NCBI GenBank assembly: GCA_951799425.1 | Contig: OX637392.1 | Location: forward strand, 55,504,093-55,568,092 | DNA: 64,000 nucleotides | Direction: 5' to 3' | Source of the DNA: Ilex aquifolium | Taxonomy: Eukaryota; Streptophyta; Magnoliopsida; Aquifoliales; Aquifoliaceae | In this document: piece after piece, positions 9,293 through 18,292 of the stretch | How the letters are laid out: each line of letters begins with the position of its first letter | Numbering within the stretch: the first letter of the stretch is position 1 | Position numbers and translations under genes: made by a program | The notes under the pieces: generated by a model | What the model saw: only the letters and a program-made list of their open reading frames with translations | What the model was told of the DNA's origin: nothing | Databases searched by the model: none

Positions 9293-12200
9293 TTTTTGGC
9301 ACGCTTCATTCCAGTCGAAAATGACGTCCTGACTCAAAAGATGACACATAGGTTTTGCTATGGTGCTGAAGTCTTTTATGAACCTTCTGTAGAATCCTGC
9401 ATGACCTAAGAATGATCGAACATCCTTTACAACCCTAGGAGCAGGAAGATTTCTTATCAAATCAATTTTTGCTTTATCAACTTTCATGCCTTCAGACGAC
9501 ACAATGTGACCCAAGACAATGCCTTGATTCACCATGAAATGACATTTCTCCCAGTTAAGCACCAGATTTGCCTCTTTGCATCTCATCAAAACTTTTTCTA
9601 GGTTAGCTAGACACAAATCAAATGAGTCACCATATACCGAGAAATCATCCATGAAGATTTCCAAAAATTTTTCGACCATGTCACTGAACAAGCTCAGCAT
9701 ACATCTTTGAAATGTTGCAGGAGCGTTACAAAGTCCGAATGGCATCCTTTTGAATGCAAAGGTGCCAAATGGACATGTGAATGTGGTCTTTTCTTGGTCA
9801 TTCAGAGCTATCTCAATTTGATTGTATCCGGAATACCCATCCAGGAAACAGTAAAATTCAGGGCCTGCTATTCTCTCGAGGACTTGGTCAAGGAAGGGAA
9901 GAGGAAAATGGTCTTTTCTAGTCACCAGATTGAGTTTTCGATAGTCAATGCACATTCGCCATCCTGTGACGACTCGTGTTGGCACGAGTTCATTTGCATC
10001 ATTTTTTACTACTGTGACTCCAGATTTCTTTGGTACAACTTGGGTTGGACTAACCCATTTGCTATCGGAGATAGGAAAAATTATCCCTGCATCCAGGAGT
10101 TTGAGCACTTCCAGTCTCACAACCTCTTTCATGTGAGGATTCAATCGTCGCTGCATTTGACGAGAGGGTTTTGAGTCCTCTTCAAGGTATATGGCATGAT
10201 TACAAATTAACGGGCTAATACCTTTCAAATCAGCGATGGTCCACCCAATGGTGCTTTTGTGACTTTTAAGAACTTCAATTAATTGAGCTTCTTGCAAGTC
10301 TGTGATTTTTGAAGAAATTACCACTGGGTAAGATTTATCCTCACCTAAAAATGCATACTTGAGATCAGATGGGAGCGGTTTCAGTTCAGGCTTTGGTGGC
10401 CTGTCACTTGAAGATAGTGGTTTGGTACCACTTGATGAAATTTCTTCAAATTTAGGAGCCCATGTCCCCACATTGAAGGTAGGGCACTCAATGGAGTTTT
10501 GTTCCAGAGAGTCAGATGAGTCAGATTTTGACAAAGTTGATTCACTAAGATCCTCACAGAATGAGTCATTCAGATGTGCTTGTATCAATGACTCAATGGA
10601 ATTTATTTCTCCTACCTCCTCGTACTCTCTTGGGTGTTTTGCAATGTCAAAGACGTTCATTTCGAGAGTCATATCCCCAAAAGTCAATTTCATAATACCA
10701 TTCCTGCAATTGATTAGTGCATTGGAGGTTGCTAGAAAAGGTCGACCAAGAATGACAGGAATTGGAGTTTCTGAATGAACTTCTGGATGAGTATCTAGAA
10801 CAATGAAGTCTACAGGGAAGACAAAATTATCCACTTGGACAAGTACATCTTCAACAATACCCCTAGGAATTTTTACAGATCTATCTGCCAATTGGAGTGT
10901 GGTGCAAGTGGGTTTCAGTTCACCTAAACCCAACTGCTGGTAGACAGAGAAAGGAAGTAAGTTGACACTAGCTCCAAGGTCTAACAATGCTTGCTCAATT
11001 TTGAAATTTTCAATGACACATGACACAGTGGGGCACCCTGGATCTTCGCACTTTGGAGGGATTTTGTGTTGAAGTAGGGCACTGGCTTGCTCTGTGAGGA
11101 AGGCTCTTTTTTGAACATTTTGGCTTCTTTTGACTGTGCACAAGTCTTTTAGAAACTTGGCATAAGCTGGAACCTGTTGGATTGCATCCAGAAGTGGGAT
11201 GTTGATTTTTACTTGCTTGAAAAGCTCGTAAATTTCAGACTGATTGTTTGCTTTCTGTATGCTCTTGAGTCTATGAGGGAAAGGAGCAGGAATAGAACAC
11301 GAGGGTTCTTCTTCCCTTGATGGCTCTGGTTCTTGTTCAATCATGGGATCACAGTCATTTTTTGTTGCAAGTTCTGGCTCACTTAATGGGTTGGCTGGAA
11401 TTGAGTCTGGTTTTGGGTCTGGAATTAGCATGTTTCTGATGGACTTGTCAATCTTTTTGCCACTTCTCAATGTGGTGACAATTTTGGCTTGGTCTTGTGG
11501 AGTTTCCATAGTTGATGGATTTCCCACCTGAAATTGGCCTTGTGGAGGCTTTGGTTGGGCAGGAAATTTTCCCTTCTCATGTGTGCTCATGGACTGGGTC
11601 AGCTTTTGAATGTGGCCTTTGAGATCCTCAAAAGATTGTGTGGTCTGGGCCTTGAAATCAATAAAAGCCTGAGTAGAACTATTGTTATAGCTCATTTGGG
11701 TTTGCATGAATTGATTCAATGTATCTTCAAGGCTCCTTTTGTGTGGTGGTTGATATGGAGGATATTGTGGAGGTACTTGAGGTGGATGTGGTGGCCCTTG
11801 TTGATGAGGATATTGTGGAGGTCCTTGAGGTGGTTGTTGTGGACCTTGTTGCTGATTCATGGGGGTTGGTTGTGTGTTTCTCCAACTGAAATTTGGGCGG
11901 TTCCGCCACCCTGGATTGTATGTTTCAGAGTATGGGTTGGAGTAAGGCTTGTTGAAATTGGAAATGACATTTGTTTGTTCCAACAAAACTTCTTTGAATG
12001 CCGGTATGGTCGGGCATTCCCCAGTAGGATGCCTTGTTAGCGCACAAATCCCACACACTTGTTCTGTGGGAGGGACAACATCAACTTGATGGACCTTTTT
12101 CATCTCTAAAGCTTCAAGCTTTCGAGACAAAGTGGACATTTTTGCTCTAAGATCATCATCTTCTCTCAAGACATACTTACCCCCTTGGAAAGTAGGTGGT

Positions 12201-13009
12201 TTGGCTTCTACAGTGGTAGGAGATGCTGAGTCCCACATTTGAGAACTGTCAGATATGGTATCAAAAAAATTAAATGCGTCCTCCGAACTTTTTCCCATGA
12301 ACTCTCCTTGAGCCATCATTTCGACAAACTGTCGTAACCTAGTGGGCAAGGAATCATAGAAAAAACCTGCCAAAGTCCAATTTTCAAAAGCATGGTGTGG
12401 ACAAGATTGGAGAAGATCTTTGAATCTCTCCCAGCTTTGATAAAAAGTTTCCCCTTCTTTGACCGAAAAATTCATGATTTGTCTTTTGAGTGTATTAGTG
12501 CGGTGCAGAGGAAAGAATTTTCTGAAAAATTCATTCTGTAGAGCCTGCCAATTAGGGATTGAAAGAGATTTTAAAGAATGTAACCATTGTTTGGCTTTAT
12601 CCCTCAAAGAGAAAGAAAACAATTTCATTTTTGTCAATTCAGAATTGTCTTGAAATGTTCCACACACTTCTTCGAAGTCTTTGATATGCAGATACGGATT
12701 TTCTGCATCCAATCCATGAAACACGGGCAATAACTGCACTGTCCCCGACTTTACAGTAAAGAGGGGAGCATTTTCAGGAAAAATAAAACAAGAGGGGACA
12801 CTATTCCTTGTGGGATGTAAGTAATCTCGCAATGTTCGAATGTTGGGTACTTCCCCCTCTCTCACATGATCTTCACCCTGCCTATCAATATTTGCCATAT
12901 TGAAGTTACAAGAGTCGGCTTCTGATTTGGGTGAAGGTGGTTCAAGTTGATTTACAGACCCAGAAGATTCAGCAGGCAAATTTGGATAGAGGCGATTGGT
13001 GTCAGTCAT
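9266..13009 (-). CDS. gag-pol: Athila gag-protease-reverse transcriptase polyprotein, 3' truncated
   Basis: The 1247-codon frame runs from the ATG at 13009 (MTDTNRLYPN; an upstream in-frame ATG at 13087 lies in the A/T leader) to a stop inside segment X. In order it shows a retrotransposon gag capsid (about 12800-12300; LFSFSLRDKAKQWL), a gag CCHC knuckle CX2CX4HX4C at 12014-12055, a Pro/Gln-rich linker, an aspartic protease (DLGAS at 10967-10981) and a reverse transcriptase with FMDD at 9643-9654. RNase H is cut off after CQK at 9293 and integrase is absent on this strand. The frame has no internal stops, unlike the left arm. It could make capsid, protease and RT but needs integrase in trans. 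The same position in the left arm differs by G/E and A/V changes. Confidence 0.93.
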   Translation of the reverse strand: MTDTNRLYPNLPAESSGSVNQLEPPSPKSEADSCNFNMANIDRQGEDHVREGEVPNIRTLRDYLHPTRNSVPSCFIFPENAPLFTVKSGTVQLLPVFHGLDAENPYLHIKDFEEVCGTFQDNSELTKMKLFSFSLRDKAKQWLHSLKSLSIPNWQALQNEFFRKFFPLHRTNTLKRQIMNFSVKEGETFYQSWERFKDLLQSCPHHAFENWTLAGFFYDSLPTRLRQFVEMMAQGEFMGKSSEDAFNFFDTISDSSQMWDSASPTTVEAKPPTFQGGKYVLREDDDLRAKMSTLSRKLEALEMKKVHQVDVVPPTEQVCGICALTRHPTGECPTIPAFKEVLLEQTNVISNFNKPYSNPYSETYNPGWRNRPNFSWRNTQPTPMNQQQGPQQPPQGPPQYPHQQGPPHPPQVPPQYPPYQPPHKRSLEDTLNQFMQTQMSYNNSSTQAFIDFKAQTTQSFEDLKGHIQKLTQSMSTHEKGKFPAQPKPPQGQFQVGNPSTMETPQDQAKIVTTLRSGKKIDKSIRNMLIPDPKPDSIPANPLSEPELATKNDCDPMIEQEPEPSREEEPSCSIPAPFPHRLKSIQKANNQSEIYELFKQVKINIPLLDAIQQVPAYAKFLKDLCTVKRSQNVQKRAFLTEQASALLQHKIPPKCEDPGCPTVSCVIENFKIEQALLDLGASVNLLPFSVYQQLGLGELKPTCTTLQLADRSVKIPRGIVEDVLVQVDNFVFPVDFIVLDTHPEVHSETPIPVILGRPFLATSNALINCRNGIMKLTFGDMTLEMNVFDIAKHPREYEEVGEINSIESLIQAHLNDSFCEDLSESTLSKSDSSDSLEQNSIECPTFNVGTWAPKFEEISSSGTKPLSSSDRPPKPELKPLPSDLKYAFLGEDKSYPVVISSKITDLQEAQLIEVLKSHKSTIGWTIADLKGISPLICNHAIYLEEDSKPSRQMQRRLNPHMKEVVRLEVLKLLDAGIIFPISDSKWVSPTQVVPKKSGVTVVKNDANELVPTRVVTGWRMCIDYRKLNLVTRKDHFPLPFLDQVLERIAGPEFYCFLDGYSGYNQIEIALNDQEKTTFTCPFGTFAFKRMPFGLCNAPATFQRCMLSLFSDMVEKFLEIFMDDFSVYGDSFDLCLANLEKVLMRCKEANLVLNWEKCHFMVNQGIVLGHIVSSEGMKVDKAKIDLIRNLPAPRVVKDVRSFLGHAGFYRRFIKDFSTIAKPMCHLLSQDVIFDWNEACQKSLLVPSNK
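11740..11880 (-). repeat. Pro/Gln/His-rich coding repeat in gag linker
   Basis: Imperfect repeats of QQGPQQPPQGPPQYP type in the gag-protease linker are encoded by GGTGG/TTG-rich codons. Low-complexity linkers of this sort are usual in Athila gag and need not be conserved. The antisense frames here are artefacts. Confidence 0.6.
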
Positions 13010-13116
13010 AAAAAAAAAAAAAAAATTATTCACAATAAGGCAAAAATATACACAAAAAGAGAGGTTTTTTTTTTTTTTTTTTTTCACCTTTTTCTAAAAA
13101 GAGCACCTTTTATGAT

Positions 13117-13134
13117 TCCCCGGCAACGGCGCCA
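13117..13134 (-). other. Primer binding site, tRNA-Asp
   Basis: The plus strand reads TCCCCGGCAACGGCGCCA, the last 18 bases of plant tRNA-Asp(GUC) including CCA. The element RNA (minus strand) therefore carries the complementary TGGCGCCGTTGCCGGGGA six bases inside the LTR end at 13141. This is the minus-strand primer site used by Athila elements. It fixes element direction and the LTR inner boundary. Confidence 0.9.
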
Positions 13135-14054
13135 AAAACTTGGCTTGATCCGAAATGTGTACACCCAAGTGCAGGCGGTCAAGTTGTAGTAATAATCTGG
13201 TTTGAGTCCAGAGTCGAATCCTCAGGGAACTATGGTTGGTGTTCTTTGAAGTAAATAGTGAGAAAGACTTGTAACTGGAAATATTATGATTTTGAAGTTG
13301 TGGGAAGTTTTGGATAGAATGTAAAATTCTTTCCAATGGGTATTTTTCTAGACAAAATATAAGATGATTAAATGTAACAAACACTCTTTGGTTCGGGAAT
13401 CAGAATATGTAGTTGATTATCCGGTGCATTATGTTTATGCTTTATAACTCAATTAACTCCCGTGTCAACGGCAAATTAATCGGAAGATAGGAATGAAGTG
13501 CAATAATGGTGGACATTGAAAGTTTGTCATGAAGAGTTAGTTAGGGTACTTGCCTTGAATCAATGGATCTTTCCATGTAGGAGTCATCCATTTATCATAG
13601 AAAGATCCGTTGATTATACAAAGTACCTTTACTTTGCTAGGTGCAATCAATCACCCAAAAATCAAGTGGAGTATAGAACATTTAAGCATAAAGGTGATAC
13701 ACAAACATAATGTCCGGATTAATCTTTTACATATCTATCATCCCTTCCCAAAGAGTGAATGAGGACTACTCACCCTTCATAGCTATGGTAAAGCTAGAAT
13801 GATGAATGGTACTCATCCCCAAAAGGTGTTACAAAGTAAAATGTTCAAGCACTAGAAGTGAAATGCTTTAAAGTAAAATAGCTAAACAAGGAGCCGATCT
13901 TCGACAAAGAATGAGTGAATCATGTTCCACCCTTCACGGCTTTGGTAAAGCTCTAGAAAAGTGGAAGAGTTTCACTCCTCTAAGGGGAAGAAGGAAGCTC
14001 CAACAATGGAAGTAAAAGAAAACAATACTTAAATTAAAAGAAAGCAATAAATAC

Positions 14055-14250
14055 TTGGTGTTTAATCCACAACCAAGAGATGATAATACATAAAAGAAAA
14101 CAACAACTTCTTGGTGTTTAATCCACAACCAAGATATAATAAAAACATAAAAGAAAACAATAACTTCTTGGTGTTTAATTCACAACCAAGATCTAATAAA
14201 AAGAAAACAACAACTTCTTGGTGTTTAATTCACAACCAAGATCTAATAAA
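14055..14250 (-). repeat. Tandem repeat around ACTTCTTGGTGTTTAAT in the LTR
   Basis: Four imperfect units of about 55 bp repeat the phrases TTGGTGTTTAATxCACAACCAAGA and AAAGAAAACAA. They lie within the transcribed part of the LTR, downstream of the TATA box. Confidence 0.7.
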
Positions 14251-14411
14251 AAGAAAACAATAACTCAAGAAAATAAATAAAGTAATAATACTTGAAAGAT
14301 GATTCAAGAAAAAGATTCAAGACCTTTGGAGTGTTTTCCACTAGGAAGAAATGTTCTTTACAAGAAAAATGAAACAAGAGAAGGATGCCCATTACAAGCC
14401 CCCAAGGGGGG

Positions 14412-14419
14412 TATTTATA
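14412..14419 (-). promoter_or_regulatory. TATA box of the retroelement LTR
   Basis: TATAAATA on the minus strand is preceded by the U3 repeat array and followed by a G/C-rich stretch (CCCCCCTTGGGGG), the usual layout of a plant LTR promoter. Transcription would run leftward through gag-pol. Confidence 0.7.
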
Positions 14420-14429
14420 GGCATCCAAA

Positions 14430-14610
14430 TTACAAATATCCTAAAAGATATTTATCCTAAAATATATTTAATTACAAATATCCTAAAAGATATTTATCCT
14501 AAAAGATATTTAATTACAAATATCCTAAAAGATATTTATCCTAAAAGATATTTAATTACAAATATCCTAAAATATATTTAAATACAAATATCCTAAAAGA
14601 TATTTATTTA
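14430..14610 (-). repeat. U3 enhancer-like array, 42-bp units with AAATATCT cores
   Basis: Units starting ATTACAAATATCC at 14471, 14513 and 14555 are exactly 42 bp apart. On the minus strand they give six copies of AAATATCT plus two variants, directly upstream of the TATA box. AAATATCT is eight of nine bases of the plant evening element AAAATATCT bound by clock MYB factors. The array is seen; clock or cold control is inference. Confidence 0.7.
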
Positions 14611-14883
14611 CAAATATCAAGAAGATCTTGATTTACACTTTGATCTCCCTTTGTTTTGAGCTTTAATAATTTATACCCTATGCTTTGATAAGTTGCTCTC
14701 CATTCTTTGATAATTGGCTCCCGTCGTTTTGATGCATAAAAACCTGAAAAGAACAACATTCAATGCATTATCCTTAATTCACACATTAACCCTAATTAGA
14801 TTTATTTTGACTATTTTAACTTTATTTAATTACACAATTGACCTTTTAATTTAATTACATTTTGCATTAATTAGGGTTAATCA

Positions 14884-15074
14884 CGTAACATGCACGAGGG
14901 GTGACCAGGAATAGAATATGACATATGTACTGACAAGTTAAACAACTCCTCCCACGTCTCGCAAACTTCGCGAACAAGTTCCGATATATTTGAATTACCA
15001 CCTACTTTGAATATTTTAGTAGCATTACCATATGAACATAACAGCAACACCGTTTCCTCCATTGCCAACAACAT
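14884..15074 (-). pseudogene. Exon resembling MULE transposase N-terminus, cut by the LTR
   Basis: After an acceptor-like TGTTAG the ATG at 15074 opens a frame (residues VLLLCSYG, FKVGGNSNISELVREVCE, LSVHMSYSIPGHPSCMLRD) that ends where the LTR begins. The layout of a short beta-strand start with CSYG, a GG segment and a mid-domain YxIPG resembles the N-terminal domain of plant Mutator-like transposase genes. I am only moderately sure. The frame is open to its last base and in the same orientation as the retroelement. The rest of the gene should lie on the far side of the element, outside the window. Confidence 0.45.
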
Positions 15075-15194
15075 CTAACACTATTAAAATAATAGATACA
15101 ATAAAAAGTCAAATAAAAAACATATATTCAAACAAATAAATACTCACTAAATTTATACTTATTCATTTAGTATGTTAATATGTTAAATGAAACG

Positions 15195-15370
15195 CACCTT
15201 CTAATTCCTGTTCTGATATTGTCAGGCTAAATGCTTCAGTTTTCGCCTGTAAGCTTGCAGATGGAACGAGAAGAAGAGATCGATTAAAAGCTTGAACAAG
15301 AAAATCGCCTTGCAGGATGAAGAAACTCTGGAAATCGTCTTTAAGAAACTCTACTTCATGCACAAATATA
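15195..15370 (-). other. Possible leader exon upstream of the interrupted MULE-like gene
   Basis: On the minus strand an open 60-codon stretch ends in GAATTAGAAG then GTGCG, a plausible splice donor, and lies 120 bp before the acceptor at 15075. It could be a 5' leader or first coding exon. No domain is recognised. Confidence 0.3.
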
Positions 15371-17684
15371 CCAGTGTATATTTATCGGCTTCATGCATAC
15401 AAAAAACAATTCCGGCTTGCAGCTGGATGAAGAAGAAGCATAACTTGTCTCAAGGCTTGAAGAAGGAGCAAAATCGTCTTGCAGAAATATACCAGTGTAT
15501 ATTTTAAATTTGAAATTTGAAATACTTTGAAAATGGTTATATTTCTCTCTCCTTAAAATTAGGATGTATTTAAAACACAAATATAATTTGAAAACTAAAC
15601 ACTTTCCAATAAAATATACACATTCACCAATGGAGGGCAAAAATGTCATAATAAAATCAGAACAATTTAAATTATGTACTTGGGTACAAATAAGTATCAA
15701 AATTAAGCACTTAATAACCCTACAATTTTTTCTGTGTACTTATTGCCAAATAAGTCTAATTTGGTGTACCCCCTTCCAATTTTCCCATTTTTAATTCAAT
15801 AAAAATTTGACAGGTGAATTTTTTTTTATTTTTTTATTTTTACAATTAATGACTACCAATTTAATAAAATTAAAATTTACAGCTCTCAATCAATTTCGAT
15901 AGGATACATATTTTTCTGGGACTTATCCTTAGATTGGCCCATGACTCCTGCTATTTAATGAGTCATGGGTGGAAGAGGCCGCCTATGGCCATTTTTCTTT
16001 TTAAAAGAAATAATGCTAATTTATTACTTTTTAAAAGAATCGATCCCAAAAAAAGTTGAGCACGAGTTGAGCCTGAATAGCTTGACTCGATTATCAGTCT
16101 TATTCATAGACTCCGTAATGAAACTTCGTGCACTAAGATATTTTATATATATTAACTCTTGAATTAATTACTTGAAATTATCTGTCAAAATTGATTATTG
16201 GTTGAGTTTACAGGAACCGGGCTTGGTTTACGAGCCTTTTACGGGTGGGCTTTTTATCGGGCAGAAAAAAGGGGCTATGGGCCACCTCATGTGTAGCCCC
16301 AACCCATGATGAATGGCCTCATGAACGCTGTTTAGTTATATCCCGGAGAAAAATTTTGTTTCAAACTTTCGGTCACTTAAAATCAACATGGATGGTGACT
16401 GCCGAGTGCAGATTCAGATCAAGCTTGAACTCAGTTCATGGGTTGAGCTCAAACTATCAAAAGGTAGGTCAAGTTTAGCTTATGACCTTAATCTAATTCA
16501 AAATTTAAGAGTCCAACAAGAGTTAACGTACGTGGAAAAACAATTATCGGGATAGTCATTACTCAAAAATAGTGTCTATCTCCAATAGTAGCTATCATTC
16601 CCGATAAATTAGTAACTTGACATTCACGTCACCGCTACAACTAGGACTCTGGGCATATAAATTGTAAACTCCTTACATATGGGGGCAGATCTTACACACC
16701 TCACCTTGAGCGTACAATTGCATTCTCTCTCTCTCTCTCTCTCTTGTACTCCCTCATTAATAATAGAGTTCTCCTACCACAATTACCGTCTTCAGTGATT
16801 AGGTCACCCAGACCCAACCACCCAATTTTTGTCTCTTATTCTCAACTGTTTCATTAATTGGTTTACACCTGATTTGATTGTGCATAAATCCACTTTTGTG
16901 CATCATCAGTGACAGTGGGGACCACAAACAATTCGTAATAATAAAACAGAGCCTCTTGTTTGAGCTACTTAAGCTTCTCAGTTAAACAAGCACAATAACA
17001 GTCCAAATTATTTAAACCCAACGGTTTATAATACGATTTAACCTTTTAACCACAACAAACTCATTTAAATTTTAACTTTAAATATTTTAATCACGATAAC
17101 TTATTTAAATTTTAACTTTTAACTTTTAACTTTTAACTTTTAACTTTCTAAGTACAGAAATTTACTTAAATTTTAATTTTTTAATCATAATAATTTAACC
17201 TATACATTAAAAAAAAAAAAACATGTTTTGAACGGGACACGACTAGTGTAATATATTGAGAGCCACAGATAACCTGGCAGCATCCAGGATGGTGATGCTC
17301 AGGCATATCCAACGAGGTGGGTCCCGTGTTAACTGATTAATCTGTAGCAGTTCAAACAAAGGCTAATCTCCAATTTATACCCTATAATATGCACGTAATT
17401 TCTAGTCTAACCATAATAGATTTTTTATTGGACAAAGTTACCCTTTTATTCAAGTCATGTGTTGGTCACCAAAGACTCTTCAGTTATAAGTTTTACCCAA
17501 AAAATATTATAAATATCCAAAAAAATAATCATAATGTATAGTAACAAAGTTATTGCACATGTATTTCGATTTTTAACGGATTCAAATATAGACTACAAAA
17601 TTGAAATTGATTTGATATATTAATAAATTTCAGAATCAAAATTTTAAATTCGGATTTGGATTCGAATCGATTTGATTTATGCTC
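15371..17684. other. Intergenic, no gene seen
   Basis: A/T-rich DNA with short ORFs only. It contains a (CT)10 microsatellite at 16724-16744, six tandem TTTTAAC units at 17110-17147, and poly-A tracts. Confidence 0.6.
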
Positions 17685-17689
17685 TGTTT

Positions 17690-18055
17690 CGTATAATAGA
17701 AAAATGGAAAAATGAAAAGTTGGAAGGATGAAAAGTTGGAGGGATAAATAAAACATCATGTTTGGTAAATAAGGAAAATAGGAAGGATGGAAAAGTGGAT
17801 GAATTAACTTTCTTTCTAACTCACAAAAATCAATCCTTCCAAAATCGGAAAGAAAGTTGATGAAAAGTTAATTATTTGTGTTGAGATGTATCTTATATGT
17901 ATATATATCTTTTGATATATACATAATTAAGCATTTTTATTTTCCATCCATCCTATCAAACACAAATGAAAGAAAGTGTATCATTCATATTTTCCTTCTT
18001 TGAAGGATAGAAAATGTATCCCTCCTACTTTTCATCATTCCTACCAAACGGAGCA
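17690..18055. mobile_element. MITE-like inverted-repeat element (~370 bp)
   Basis: The left end ATGCTCTGTTTCGTATAATAG and the right end read back as ATGCTCCGTTTGGTAGGAAT, so the termini are imperfect inverted repeats. The interior repeats GGAAGGATG and its complement. No coding capacity. A 2-3 bp target duplication cannot be settled. Confidence 0.6.
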
Positions 18056-18292
18056 TTAAATCTGATCGATTGATCTCATATTTAGAAGAAAACTTTTTTA
18101 TTCAACCAAAGAAAAAACCCAAAAAAAAAAAAAAAACACCCAAAAACTCAATTAACTTCATTAGTAAAAGGAAATGGAATTCGCAAACATTACAACCTTA
18201 ATTATGCGACAAAAACCTTTGTATAGATGGTATAATCCTATGTTTACTCTCACAACTTAATATAACTACGTAACAAAAACTTTGTTCCTCAA

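Larger units (their letters stand above)
1..14883. mobile_element. Palindromic Athila-type Ty3/gypsy retrotransposon complex
   Basis: Base n in 1-2904 pairs as reverse complement with base 11232-n in 8328-11231, with only scattered substitutions. The window therefore opens inside the left arm of a large inverted repeat. The right arm continues outward through gag, a tRNA-Asp primer site and an LTR; the matching left-hand parts are expected beyond position 1. The spacer (2905-8327) holds the integrase half of pol in plus orientation and two accessory ORF modules. Lineage is inferred from the DLGAS protease motif, the FMDDF reverse transcriptase, the integrase sequence and the tRNA-Asp primer site, all typical of Athila. 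The near identity of the arms implies recent duplication or strong homogenisation. How the head-to-head structure arose is not visible. Confidence 0.85.
13141..14883 (-). mobile_element. 5' LTR of the right-arm Athila element
   Basis: The inner end (…ATCAAGCCA, 13141) abuts the primer site. The outer end is placed at 14883, where the minus strand starts TGATTAACCC and flanking sequence stops being an open exon; an alternative outer end near 14758 cannot be excluded. Size (about 1.7 kb) suits Athila. It contains a TATA box, a U3 tandem array at 14430-14610 and a CTTGGTGTTTAAT-type repeat cluster at 14055-14235 (four copies of ACAACCAAGA motifs). No second LTR is seen in the window. Target-site duplication cannot be checked because the partner end is outside. 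Confidence 0.75.

Noticed and set aside
11534..12040. 168-codon plus-strand frame
   Set aside because: Antisense to the Pro/Gln-rich gag linker; composition explains the open frame.
13117..13134. tRNA-Asp-like sequence as a tRNA gene
   Set aside because: Only the last 18 bases of the tRNA are present, at the correct place for a retroelement primer site.
14351..14581. Plus-strand frame with repeated ITNILKDIYPK
   Set aside because: It is a translation of the 42-bp U3 repeats on the wrong strand.
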